A stretch of 64,000 bases of DNA from NCBI GenBank assembly GCA_016806715.1, contig CP060531.1, positions 434,001 to 498,000 on the forward strand. Direction: 5' to 3'. This document shows, one piece after another, positions 16,282 to 24,314 of this stretch. Each line of letters starts with the position of its first letter. Position 1 is the stretch's first letter. Both the position numbers and the translations under genes were made by a program. This stretch comes from Thermoplasmatales archaeon (GTDB lineage: Archaea; Thermoplasmatota; Thermoplasmata; Thermoplasmatales; Thermoplasmataceae). The notes beneath the pieces are model-generated. The model saw only the letters and a program-made list of their open reading frames with translations, had not been told where the DNA came from and searched no databases.

Positions 16282-17808
16282 TTGAACAGTTACACAAGAA
16301 AGAAGACGATCAATGGCAGGGAATATTTCTACGAGATGACGCCATACTGGGACAGGGAGAAAAAGAAGATCAGGTATCACAGCAGGTACCTTGGCGTGCA
16401 GAAGGAAAAGGGCATTGAAAAGGCCCGGATGCACCTGCCCAGGAACATCTTCGTCTACGGCCCCTTCATACCCGTGCTGCGAATCATCAGGGAGATGGGC
16501 ATTGAGAAGATCCTTGATTCAATGTTCGGGAAGGAGGACAGGAACACTATCCTGGTACTTGCCGCTGCCCGGGCAATAAGGTCACTCCCCATGGATTTAG
16601 TGCACACATGGTATGAGGGAACCTACCTGGCCAGGGAATACCCATGTGATCCATCTTCGCAGCGCATATCCCGCCTGCTGGAGGACATAGGTAACAGCAA
16701 TATACCGGACAGGTTCTTCTCCGCCTTCTCATCACGCATGAAGGCGGAATCCTCTCTCCTGTACGATATAACGACCATTGCATCGTATTCCGGAAACAGC
16801 ATGTTCGAGTATGGTCATGCAAAGGATCATGGCGATCTTCCCCAGATCAATCTATCCCTTGTAATGGAGAGGAGAAGATCCCTGCCCATACTGTTCGAGA
16901 TATACCCGGGGAGTATTGTGGATGTTTCCACCCTAAGGGTAACAGTGGAAAGGATCAGGAATCTCGTCACCGGAGTTGTGATCATCCTTGACCGCGGCTT
17001 CTTCTCCCTTGACAATCTTAAGGTACTCCACGAACATGAATACATAATCTCTGCAACGTACTCAAGAAAGGAGGTAAAGCATGTATTCTCCGCCGGCATG
17101 AGGAGGCTGGATTCCGCAGATAACACAATCCTCTACAGCGGCAGGCCCATATTCGCGATGCATGTGGATTTTACCATTGACGGTCTTGGCCTGGAGGGGT
17201 ACCTCTACCATGACCTTGATCTGGAAGCACGGGAAAGAACCAATTTCCACAGACACATCAGGGAGGTCATGGATACCATTGAGAAAACGAAGCCGAAGGA
17301 GAAGAAACCTGCCCAGATCGCACAGGTCCGGTCCATGGCGGGAGAATATTACAGATACATAAGAACCACGGTGAAGGACGGGAAGTACCATGCACAGGCA
17401 AGGAACAATGCCATATCACAGAGGGAGAACCGCATGGGCCGTTTCATGCTGGTCTACAGGGGGAAATACGGTCCAATTGAGTGCCTTGATCTCTATCGGG
17501 ACAAGGATCGTGTGGAGAAAGCCTTTGAGATCCTGAAATCAGATCTGGACATATTTCCTCTCAGGGAGAGGAAACCTTCCACCATAAGGGGCCTTGTGTT
17601 CATCCTTTTCCTCTCACTCATCGTGAGGCTGTCCATGAGGAGAATGCTGGGTGAATCAGGGCTCAACAGGAAATATTCCATGGACAGGGTATTCCTTGAA
17701 CTGGAGAAGCTGCAGATGATGGAGATTGACGGGAAAATGATCGAAAGGGAGAGAACCAGAAAGCAGGGTGAAATCCTGGAAGCTCTCCAGTCAGTTACAT
17801 GTACCTAA
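16282..17808 (+). CDS. IS1634-family DDE transposase
   Basis: A 508-residue transposase starting at TTG. The N-terminus (RKKTINGREYFYEMTPYW, then HSRYLG) is typical of the IS1634 group. Catalytic residues can be placed at Asp162 (LLYDITT), Asp237 (ILDRGFFS) and Glu412 in the YRDKDRVEKAFEILKSD motif, the Y-x-K-x-E-type signature of IS4-like enzymes. The frame is intact, so the protein may be functional. It catalyses cut-and-paste movement of the surrounding element. Confidence 0.92.
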   Translation: MNSYTRKKTINGREYFYEMTPYWDREKKKIRYHSRYLGVQKEKGIEKARMHLPRNIFVYGPFIPVLRIIREMGIEKILDSMFGKEDRNTILVLAAARAIRSLPMDLVHTWYEGTYLAREYPCDPSSQRISRLLEDIGNSNIPDRFFSAFSSRMKAESSLLYDITTIASYSGNSMFEYGHAKDHGDLPQINLSLVMERRRSLPILFEIYPGSIVDVSTLRVTVERIRNLVTGVVIILDRGFFSLDNLKVLHEHEYIISATYSRKEVKHVFSAGMRRLDSADNTILYSGRPIFAMHVDFTIDGLGLEGYLYHDLDLEARERTNFHRHIREVMDTIEKTKPKEKKPAQIAQVRSMAGEYYRYIRTTVKDGKYHAQARNNAISQRENRMGRFMLVYRGKYGPIECLDLYRDKDRVEKAFEILKSDLDIFPLRERKPSTIRGLVFILFLSLIVRLSMRRMLGESGLNRKYSMDRVFLELEKLQMMEIDGKMIERERTRKQGEILEALQSVTCT

Positions 17809-17824
17809 ATAAGAGGAGTTCAGG

Positions 17825-17830
17825 ATCTAA
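17825..17830. repeat. Target-site duplication, right copy (ATCTAA)
   Basis: This is the partner of the hexamer at 16161-16166 and directly follows the right inverted end of the insertion sequence. Confidence 0.85.
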
Positions 17831-17911
17831 AACAATCTTGGAAATAGCATTTCAAGCGCAAAATCTAAGGGTGCCAACAGTTAATGAAAACATCTTCAGA
17901 GAAAATGCTGA

Positions 17912-18274
17912 TTATACGGATAGATTTTCTCCGTTCCCATGAAACGAGATCCACAGGACGTAAAGGATGTAACCACCAACAGATATGGAATGTCCCAGTA
18001 TGAGAATGATTATAAACACCGTGAGTGAGAAATGGTAAGTGAAGTCTGCCAGAATAAAAATCAGGTAATAAAGGAGCATGACAATAACAAGGATGTAGGT
18101 TGCCGTTACCAAGGGTCTCCTGGTCTTCAGGCGCTTCGCAAATTCCACTTTCTGATCTTCGCTCTCCTCAACCTTTACCGTTCCCAGGCCAAGGCAGCTG
18201 GGGCAGATATCTATGTGCCCATTGTCGTCTTTTGTGGTTCCGGTGCCATTGCACAGTTCACATACTGTTTCCAA
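17912..18274 (-). CDS. Small membrane protein with DnaJ-type zinc finger
   Basis: A 120-residue protein. The first 30 residues contain two C-x-x-C-x-G-x-G type motifs (CELCNGTGT and CPSCLGLGT), a half of the DnaJ cysteine-rich zinc-finger. Two hydrophobic helices follow at about residues 55-75 and 82-108. The combination of a zinc-binding head and a two-helix membrane anchor does not match a characterised family known to me. It sits downstream of the copper regulator on the same strand, 57 bases after it, so co-transcription with copR is possible. Confidence 0.65.
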   Translation of the reverse strand: METVCELCNGTGTTKDDNGHIDICPSCLGLGTVKVEESEDQKVEFAKRLKTRRPLVTATYILVIVMLLYYLIFILADFTYHFSLTVFIIILILGHSISVGGYILYVLWISFHGNGENLSV

Positions 18275-18331
18275 TGTGATAATTATTGTTTGATAGTATG
18301 TAAATTATTGTTATCCTTAAGAAACACGATC

Positions 18332-18862
18332 TCAAGTTTTCATTTTCTCAAGTTTTGACACTTTCTGCCTGATGCTTCTCTCGCAATTAGAGCAGCATGC
18401 GTAGTAAACGTGATTATTAAGTGTTACGCGGAGTGGAGAATCTCTTATGAGTTTTCCACAATAATCGCAGTGCACGTGAGACAATCTTATATTCGCGTCG
18501 AAAAATTTTCTCCTCTTGACTATCTCCAGATTCCTGATTTCCAGGTCGCCGATTTTTGGGATATCTTCATAGTGCATAACAGCCATGTGGCTTCCATCAA
18601 TGAGTTCGTAGTCCTCAAGGAGAAGATCTGCTGGCAGTTCAGAGTTTTTACTGAAGTGCACAATTGCCAGGTTTTCATCCTCGATCGAGAGCTTTAGAGT
18701 AAAGCCTGAAATTACTCCGGATGAGACAAGATCATCAATTCTGTGCTTGACAGTTATCCGGCTTATATTTAGTTCCCTGGCGATGTCAGAGAGAGGCATC
18801 CGGGAATTTCCCCTCAGGATAGATATTAGTCTCTGATCGAGTTCAGCCCTATCATTGATCAT
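18332..18862 (-). CDS. TRASH-domain copper-responsive transcription regulator (CopT/CopR type)
   Basis: A 176-residue protein with an N-terminal Lrp/AsnC-like helix-turn-helix (MPLSDIARELNISRITVKHR, about residues 22-41) and a C-terminal TRASH domain with paired cysteines (HCDYCGKL and YACCSNCE, about residues 130-165). Archaeal proteins with this architecture sense copper and control a linked copper ATPase and metallochaperone. Here it is divergent from exactly such a pair, and a palindrome lies in the shared upstream region. Whether it activates or represses cannot be seen. Confidence 0.88.
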   Translation of the reverse strand: MINDRAELDQRLISILRGNSRMPLSDIARELNISRITVKHRIDDLVSSGVISGFTLKLSIEDENLAIVHFSKNSELPADLLLEDYELIDGSHMAVMHYEDIPKIGDLEIRNLEIVKRRKFFDANIRLSHVHCDYCGKLIRDSPLRVTLNNHVYYACCSNCERSIRQKVSKLEKMKT

Positions 18863-18886
18863 GTTGTGATAATTTCATTGTTGTAT

Positions 18887-18901
18887 TTTACAATTTGTAA
18901 A
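18887..18901. promoter_or_regulatory. Candidate copper-regulator operator (palindrome)
   Basis: TTTACAA-T-TTGTAAA is a perfect inverted repeat with 7-bp arms in the 74-base region between the divergent regulator and YHS genes. Its symmetry and central location suggest a binding site for the TRASH regulator controlling both directions. Confidence 0.55.
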
Positions 18902-18936
18902 GAATCGTCTTTAATACATGTCTGTAATATACACCT

Positions 18937-19080
18937 ATGGCAAAAAATATTGATCCAGTTTGTGGAATGAAGGTATCGGACACCAGTGTTTCCAGCACGT
19001 ATAATGGAAAGACCTACTATTTCTGCTGTGACCACTGCAAACAGACATTTGACCAGAATCCAATCAAGTACACAAGGTAA
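18937..19080 (+). CDS. YHS/TRASH-type copper metallochaperone, 47 aa
   Basis: A 47-residue protein below usual length cut-offs. It begins MAKNIDPVCGMKV and contains YYFCCDHCKQTF, the paired-cysteine layout of YHS/TRASH metal-binding mini-domains. It directly precedes the copper ATPase (five bases apart) and resembles that ATPase's own N-terminal domain. By analogy with archaeal copT-M-A loci it should carry Cu(I) to the ATPase. The start ATG is preceded by a TAATAC/TAATATAC AT-rich element, consistent with a short or absent leader. Confidence 0.88.
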   Translation: MAKNIDPVCGMKVSDTSVSSTYNGKTYYFCCDHCKQTFDQNPIKYTR

Positions 19081-19085
19081 TATAG

Positions 19086-21170
19086 ATGCCTACAGACCCA
19101 GTATGCGGCATGTACGTTCCCGAAACAAGTAACATATATACTGTTGTTGACGGCGAGAAAATTTATTTCTGCTCCAAGTCATGCATGCAGGAATACACAT
19201 CCCCCGATGTCAGGGAAAGGAGCCTTAAATCAAGACTTGAGGTTGCGTGGGCGTTCGCGATACCTGTACTGATCCTTACATACTTCTTTCAGTTTCCATT
19301 CAAGGATTACGTGCTTCTTGCGCTTGCACTTCCAGTTCAGCTCTATTCAGGCTACGTATTCTACCAGGGCGCATACATGGCAGTAAAATCCCGTTCAGGT
19401 AACATGGATCTGCTTATCACTATCGGCACTGTAACTGCCTTTGTCTTTTCCATTTTCATCACACTGTTCCCCCGGGCCATAACATCGGCGGGTGTTTACT
19501 TTGATGCATCAGCATTCATAATCACCCTGATACTCACTGGAAACTATGTAGAGAACAGCACAAAGAAAAGGGCAAACAGGTCAGCCGCCCGGCTGGTTGA
19601 CATGATCCCGGCCACGAGCCATTTCATCAACAGTAGTGGCGATGTAACTGACAGGAGCACGTCCGAACTGTCTGCGGGAGACAGAATCCTGGTGAAGCCC
19701 GGGGAGTTGTTTCCATGTGACGGCAAGATATACGAGGGGCTTACAGAAGTGGATCAGTCTATACTGACTGGCGAGCAGGAACCGGTTACCCGAAGAGAGG
19801 GGGATGATGTGTACTCAGGCACGTCCAACCTCAACGGATCTGTGAAGGTCACGATTTCAAAGACCGGAAAGAATACAACCGTTGGCCAGATTTACGACAT
19901 GATAAGAAGGGCTGCAACCGGAAGGGCCAAGGTACAGAAAATAGCGGACAGGTTCTCTGCCATTTTTATACCTATTGTTCTGAGCGTAGCTTTCGCTTCA
20001 TCAATATTCTGGGTTCTTTTTCTTACTTATGTTGGAAGCCCATATGCCATCGAGATAGCAGTGCTGTCATTCGTTTCTGTTGTAGTGATAGCATGTCCCT
20101 GTGCAATCGGGCTTGCAGGTCCAATTACCATGCTTATATCGTCCAGCATCTCGTCGGAAAATGGCATTGTGATCAAGAACGCTGGCTCGCTTGACCGTCT
20201 GGCAAAAGCGACGAGGGTGGTGTTCGACAAAACCGGAACCCTTACTGAGAGCGAGCCGGAAATACTGTCCATATCCGTACAGGGAAGCATGAAAGAGGAA
20301 AGTCTGCTTGCAATGGCAGCTGCAATTGAGATGAATTCAAATCATCCTGTGGCTAAGGCCATTACCGTTGAGGCAAAACGCAGGAACCTGAATATACCTC
20401 CTGCTACTGGAATAATCGAAATTCCCGGAACCGGCATTGAAGGAAAGGCCGAAGGCAGAAAGATACGCCTTGAGAGGTCGTTCCAGCCTTCTGGATCTGC
20501 CGTAGATGTTTTCGTTGATGGCAATAATGTGGGGTCGATCCATCTTGGGTACAGGATACGCCATGGATCAAAGGAAGCAGTGGATCAGCTGAAATCAATT
20601 GGATTGTCGTTATCTGTACTTTCGGGTGATTCCGAGCCGGCTGTAGCAGACATAGCAGCGAAACTGGGCATAACAGACATACACGCAGGGGTCCTGCCAG
20701 GGAAGAAGGCAGAAGTCGTCAAACAGTTCCAGGCAGATGGGGACTATGTTATTTTCGTTGGAGATGGCATAAATGATACAGTAGCCCTGGAGACAGCAGA
20801 TGTTGGCATTGCAATGGGAAGCGGATCAGAAATTGCAAGGAACAGCGGTGATCTTATAATCCTGAGCAATGATCTTGGCAGCATACCAAAAGCAATTGTC
20901 ATAGCCGGTAAAACAGTTTCCAAGATCAGGCAGAACATCTTCTGGGCAATAAGTTACAACAGCGCATTGATACCAGTTGCTGCAGGAATACTTGTTCCTG
21001 TATTTGGCCTGACAATATATTCAATACTGCCAATGCTTGCTGCCCTGGCTATGGGATTTAGTTCCACCACGGTGGTAATGAATTCAATTCTCATGAAGGG
21101 AAGAACTCAGAAGGTGCTGAGGGGCATTGGGAATTCAGCCGTGGTCAAACAAGTTACCGGGGGCGCGTGA
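19086..21170 (+). CDS. copA: Copper-transporting P1B-type ATPase with N-terminal YHS domain
   Basis: A 694-residue P-type ATPase. It begins with a YHS metal-binding domain (DPVCGMYV ... YFCSKSCMQEY) in place of the usual heavy-metal-associated domain. Key motifs are the membrane metal site CPC at 337-339, the phosphorylation loop DKTGT from residue 381, the SNHP motif near 420 and GDGIND from 559. Helix 7 and 8 motifs (YNSALIPVAAG and MGFSSTTVVMNS) match the Cu(I) subgroup. It exports Cu(I) from the cytoplasm using ATP. Position after the YHS mini-protein and opposite the TRASH regulator confirms a copper-resistance operon. Confidence 0.95.
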   Translation: MPTDPVCGMYVPETSNIYTVVDGEKIYFCSKSCMQEYTSPDVRERSLKSRLEVAWAFAIPVLILTYFFQFPFKDYVLLALALPVQLYSGYVFYQGAYMAVKSRSGNMDLLITIGTVTAFVFSIFITLFPRAITSAGVYFDASAFIITLILTGNYVENSTKKRANRSAARLVDMIPATSHFINSSGDVTDRSTSELSAGDRILVKPGELFPCDGKIYEGLTEVDQSILTGEQEPVTRREGDDVYSGTSNLNGSVKVTISKTGKNTTVGQIYDMIRRAATGRAKVQKIADRFSAIFIPIVLSVAFASSIFWVLFLTYVGSPYAIEIAVLSFVSVVVIACPCAIGLAGPITMLISSSISSENGIVIKNAGSLDRLAKATRVVFDKTGTLTESEPEILSISVQGSMKEESLLAMAAAIEMNSNHPVAKAITVEAKRRNLNIPPATGIIEIPGTGIEGKAEGRKIRLERSFQPSGSAVDVFVDGNNVGSIHLGYRIRHGSKEAVDQLKSIGLSLSVLSGDSEPAVADIAAKLGITDIHAGVLPGKKAEVVKQFQADGDYVIFVGDGINDTVALETADVGIAMGSGSEIARNSGDLIILSNDLGSIPKAIVIAGKTVSKIRQNIFWAISYNSALIPVAAGILVPVFGLTIYSILPMLAALAMGFSSTTVVMNSILMKGRTQKVLRGIGNSAVVKQVTGGA

Positions 21171-21215
21171 AAAAGTGGAAATAAGGGTTGGTAAAAAGTG
21201 GAAATAAGGGTTGGT
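21170..21215. repeat. 23-bp perfect tandem duplication spanning a start codon
   Basis: Positions 21170-21192 and 21193-21215 are identical, beginning AAAAAGTGGAAATAAGGG. Each copy contains a GTG with the same context. The first GTG reads ten codons into a TAA inside the second copy; the second GTG at 21198 opens the 105-codon gene downstream. Because 23 is not a multiple of three, copy-number change would swap which GTG is productive. Confidence 0.85.
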
Positions 21216-21515
21216 AAAGGTTCCGTAACCATAGATGACAATATTCTGTACAGGGTAGGGAAGAATTTTATAGTCCTGAAACTAACAACGGAAGCCGGCC
21301 CGTGCACTGATGCCATGTGCCAGATCATAACAACAGCCGAGGCTGAGATAAAGGACAGTATCGATCCGGATCTCCTGACCTTCCAGTTATCAGGCGGATA
21401 TCTTGCGATGGATCCCGCAGTTTACAGGTCCATAGATCGGGGAAGGCAGTCTGTCTCAATCAGGGCAGGCAGGAAATCTCCCCTGACAGTAAGGAATTTT
21501 TCTTTCGTGCAGTGA
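21198..21515 (+). CDS. Hypothetical protein, 105 aa, after the copper ATPase
   Basis: A 105-residue protein starting at a GTG in the second copy of a 23-bp tandem repeat. It has a beta-strand-rich start and one Cys pair (GPCTDAMCQ, about residues 35-43), and no recognised family. It follows the copper ATPase on the same strand by 27 bases and may be co-transcribed with it. The C-x4-C pair could bind metal, but this is only a guess from composition and neighbourhood. Confidence 0.6.
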   Translation: MEIRVGKGSVTIDDNILYRVGKNFIVLKLTTEAGPCTDAMCQIITTAEAEIKDSIDPDLLTFQLSGGYLAMDPAVYRSIDRGRQSVSIRAGRKSPLTVRNFSFVQ

Positions 21516-21524
21516 AAGCAAGCT

Positions 21525-21944
21525 TCAAATATTGCCCTTTTTCAACACTGCCCTCTGAAAGATAAGCGTTTGCCTGTATTTGCGTTCAGGGGTGACGGAG
21601 ATGTTATTTTTGAAGAACTGCATCTCGGTTTCCTTATTGCCGGCAAAACCAGCAACGTTAAAGGTCATTGATATAACATCCTTCCGCTGCGACATACCGG
21701 GCATTTCATCAAAAATTCCTGTTTTCCCATCCGGCATCTGTACCTCCGCATAACCAAAGGAAACAAGGTAAACAAATTCATCAGACCGGTACTCAACTGG
21801 AGAATCCTGGCTTACAGATGCATTGTGCCAGAGTATGTCAAGAACCTCGGTGTTATCGACCGGGACTTCACTTACTGCCCTGTCAAGTTCGTCTTTATGT
21901 TTCTCGTTTTTCAGCTTCTGTTCAATTTTCTCTATTTCTCCCAT
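21525..21944 (-). CDS. Hypothetical protein, 139 aa
   Basis: A 139-residue soluble protein with a charged, helical N-terminus (GEIEKIEQKLKNEKHKDELD) and a beta-rich remainder. Codon use looks normal for the region. No family is recognised. It converges with the preceding gene with nine bases between stops and is separated by about 110 bases from the next minus-strand gene. Confidence 0.6.
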   Translation of the reverse strand: MGEIEKIEQKLKNEKHKDELDRAVSEVPVDNTEVLDILWHNASVSQDSPVEYRSDEFVYLVSFGYAEVQMPDGKTGIFDEMPGMSQRKDVISMTFNVAGFAGNKETEMQFFKNNISVTPERKYRQTLIFQRAVLKKGNI

Positions 21945-22056
21945 TGTTAAATCACCCTCAATTTTATTTCCATGCCAGTCGAGTATTCTGAGTCAACACA
22001 CAATAACAGCATCATACTTTAATTAAGCTGCCATCAGGCCAATAGCCGGAATAGTT

Positions 22057-22455
22057 TTATTGGCCTACAGTGGCTGCTGTGTTAACCATCTCTTTTGCAG
22101 CTTTTGTGTATCGCATTATCTTCATCATGGGACCTTCGAGCTTGAATTTTCCGGTAAGGATCCCCTGGATTGGGTCTATCTCTCTGTTTAACAGCTTGTT
22201 CCAGTTTGAATATTTTCCTATGTACTTGAATTCAGTTTTCGGCAGGTTATCAGCAGATGCTATGTACTTTGCCGAACGGCATTTCCCGTGATACAGGTCC
22301 AGGTAAATATACTCGTCGCTCGGGTGTGCCTCATCTTTCTGCACCACAAACATGATATCTCCCTCCCATGTCTTACCCGCGTCTTCGTAGGCTTTGCTTG
22401 CATTGAGCTTCTCCATGTACTCCTTGACCCACTCTTCACTCGGAAATTTTGCCAT
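22057..22455 (-). CDS. SCP2-like sterol/lipid-carrier domain protein
   Basis: A 132-residue single-domain protein. The layout FPSEEWVKEYMEKLNASKAY, then a beta-sheet core, then DPIQGILTGKFKLEGPMMKI, matches the SCP2 fold, whose terminal G-K-(L/I)-(K/R)-(L/V)-x-G motif is visible. SCP2 domains bind lipids or fatty acyl groups in a hydrophobic cavity; in archaea the ligand is unknown. It lies upstream of and divergent from the lipid-linked three-gene run at 22.8-26.5 kb, which makes a lipid role attractive but unproven. Confidence 0.72.
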   Translation of the reverse strand: MAKFPSEEWVKEYMEKLNASKAYEDAGKTWEGDIMFVVQKDEAHPSDEYIYLDLYHGKCRSAKYIASADNLPKTEFKYIGKYSNWNKLLNREIDPIQGILTGKFKLEGPMMKIMRYTKAAKEMVNTAATVGQ

Positions 22456-22604
22456 ACTTATACACGCTTAATCTTTATATAAGGTTTAGCCAAGTTAACA
22501 GACTTCTCCATCCTCTACCATGGCTGGTGTCAATTAAATCCTTGGTGCATGTATCTATCGAAGGTACGTGAGATGTATGCAGAATGTCTTATGCCTGATC
22601 GTAG

Positions 22605-22778
22605 ATGCTTCAAAGCAGTCAAACACACGTTGTGAGTAATGAATTCAGGAAAACCGTAAATGAGATGAGGTTTGTCAATAAATTTTTCATCCAGGGTGTT
22701 GAAAATCTGGAGACAAAAACAGCAATTTCAGGGGAAAGCAAGTTCCGCCGGCAAAAAATTAGGGCAGAAGCGAAATAA
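22605..22778 (+). CDS. Small basic hypothetical protein, 57 aa
   Basis: A 57-codon frame from ATG to TAA with a hydrophobic/charged middle (EMRFVNKFFIQGVENLE) and a very basic end (KFRRQKIRAEAK). No family is recognised. It ends 27 bases before the flavoprotein gene start on the same strand. Coding status rests on length and composition alone, so confidence is low; an overlapping minus-strand frame of similar size exists but is less convincing. Confidence 0.35.
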   Translation: MLQSSQTHVVSNEFRKTVNEMRFVNKFFIQGVENLETKTAISGESKFRRQKIRAEAK

Positions 22779-22805
22779 TTTGTACGCTTACACACTCCTC
22801 TAAAC

Positions 22806-24314
22806 ATGCCTGCCGTCAGGGTTCTTTATGGAACTAGGGACAAATACGAAATTCATCCGGCAGCAGTTAGAGAGATAGAGTCATTTTTCGGGATTAGATG
22901 GTCCGATATACTTTGGGATGGAAAGGTTCAGGTACCGGATTTGCCACAGGATAAGAAACTCAAGGAAGATCTGTCCGGGATGCTGGATCCGGATAAAATA
23001 TCGCTGGACCCACAAAGCAGGCTGATTCATTCCTTTGGTTTATCTTCCAATGAGATCGCCGGACTTAAGGCTGGCAGATATCCTGAAATTGTCGACGCTG
23101 TCGTCGAGCCGGAAGCTAAAGACCTTCCCGGACTCATCGCCTTCCTGAAATCCAGGAAAATCCACTCCATAATCTACGGGGGCGGGACTTCCGTTAATGG
23201 GTCTTTGCTCTACAAGAGAAAAGGTTTGACAATAGCAATTTCCACAGATCGCCTGAAAGAATACAGGGTCGTTGACAATATTGCCATAGTGGGGTCAGGC
23301 TGGAAAGGCGGCGAACTCGAGAAGAAACTCAACGAATCAGGATTGACAGCGGGGCATTTCCCTGAATCAATGCTGGCCTCAACAGTTGGCGGTTGGGTAG
23401 CTACAAAAGCAGCCGGACAGGAATCAAACTATTATGGATCTATAGAAGACAGAACCATCGGAGCTGTTGTAGTGAGATCAGACGGTATTATAAGGGATAC
23501 AATCAGTCCAAGGGAATCATCCGGGATCATGGCAAAGGACATTGCTCTTGGTTCTGAGGGAAGGTACGGCGTGATAACAGAGGTTGCACTGAAGGTACAA
23601 TCCCTTCCCAAAAAAAGATTTTACAGGGCATTTATCCTGAGAGATTTTGAGTCAGGCATAGATTACATGAGAAAACTCCATGGCATTCCTGCAGTAGTGA
23701 GGCTTTCTGATGCAGAAGAAACTGGATTTTCCCTAAACAATACTGAGGAATCATTTGGCATCAGGTATGTGCGGAGCAGGATAAGGTCCATGGGTTTCGA
23801 GAAACCGTGCCTCATTATAATGATAGACAATGATCAGGACAGGATCGTCAAACCACCACGATCCATATCACTTGGAAGGTCACCTGCAGTGACCTGGGAG
23901 CGTGATAGATACGAAAGGCCGTATCTCGGAAACGAATTATGGAAGAGGGGAATCATTCCCGATACCCTTGAAACTTCAGCGATATGGGATAATATGGCTA
24001 CCCTCCACTCCACAACTTTATTGGAATTTGAAAGGATCAGGGAAGAGAGAGGGTTCAGGGGATTCATAATGTCCCACATTTCGCACGTATACGATCAGGG
24101 TGCATGCATATATTTCACATTTGCGATCATGTCAGGAAACGAGATCGAGGATCTGTCGGCAGTAAGAGAAGCTATCCTGAACAACTTCATTACTCAGGGG
24201 TCTCCCGTGACGCATCATCATGGCCCTGGAACGCTCATGCGGAAGTACGTGGAGAAGAACATGATCGCAATGCAAGCTTTACTGATGGACCCGATATTTT
24301 CGGAGGTTGAATAA
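22806..24314 (+). CDS. FAD-linked oxidase of the alkyl-dihydroxyacetonephosphate synthase type
   Basis: A 502-residue flavoprotein of the vanillyl-alcohol-oxidase/GlcD superfamily. The FAD PP-loop is seen as YGGGTSVNG (about residues 122-130) and the second cofactor region as PESMLASTVGGWVATKAAG (about 190-208). The C-terminal cap carries IPDTLETSAIW (about 383), SHVYDQGACIYFTF (about 423-436) and a THHHGPGT cluster (about 468-475). These are the hallmark motifs of alkylglycerone-phosphate synthase, the enzyme that swaps an acyl for an alkyl chain on DHAP to make an ether bond. The gene abuts the next one (stop TAA, then ATG) and heads a three-gene lipid-related operon. D-lactate/glycolate oxidase-like activity is the main alternative. 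Confidence 0.78.
   Translation: MPAVRVLYGTRDKYEIHPAAVREIESFFGIRWSDILWDGKVQVPDLPQDKKLKEDLSGMLDPDKISLDPQSRLIHSFGLSSNEIAGLKAGRYPEIVDAVVEPEAKDLPGLIAFLKSRKIHSIIYGGGTSVNGSLLYKRKGLTIAISTDRLKEYRVVDNIAIVGSGWKGGELEKKLNESGLTAGHFPESMLASTVGGWVATKAAGQESNYYGSIEDRTIGAVVVRSDGIIRDTISPRESSGIMAKDIALGSEGRYGVITEVALKVQSLPKKRFYRAFILRDFESGIDYMRKLHGIPAVVRLSDAEETGFSLNNTEESFGIRYVRSRIRSMGFEKPCLIIMIDNDQDRIVKPPRSISLGRSPAVTWERDRYERPYLGNELWKRGIIPDTLETSAIWDNMATLHSTTLLEFERIREERGFRGFIMSHISHVYDQGACIYFTFAIMSGNEIEDLSAVREAILNNFITQGSPVTHHHGPGTLMRKYVEKNMIAMQALLMDPIFSEVE

Larger units (their letters stand above)
16167..17824 (+). mobile_element. Complete IS1634-type insertion sequence (1658 bp)
   Basis: The element is bounded by inverted ends of 27 bp (16167-16193 and 17798-17824) that match at 24 of 27 positions, with outer ends CCTGAAC...GTTCAGG. 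It is flanked on both sides by the direct repeat ATCTAA (16161-16166 and 17825-17830), a 6-bp target duplication. One intact transposase gene fills it. Length, end size and duplication size agree with the IS1634/IS4 group. The intact ends, exact duplication and open frame suggest a recent and potentially active copy. Confidence 0.92.
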
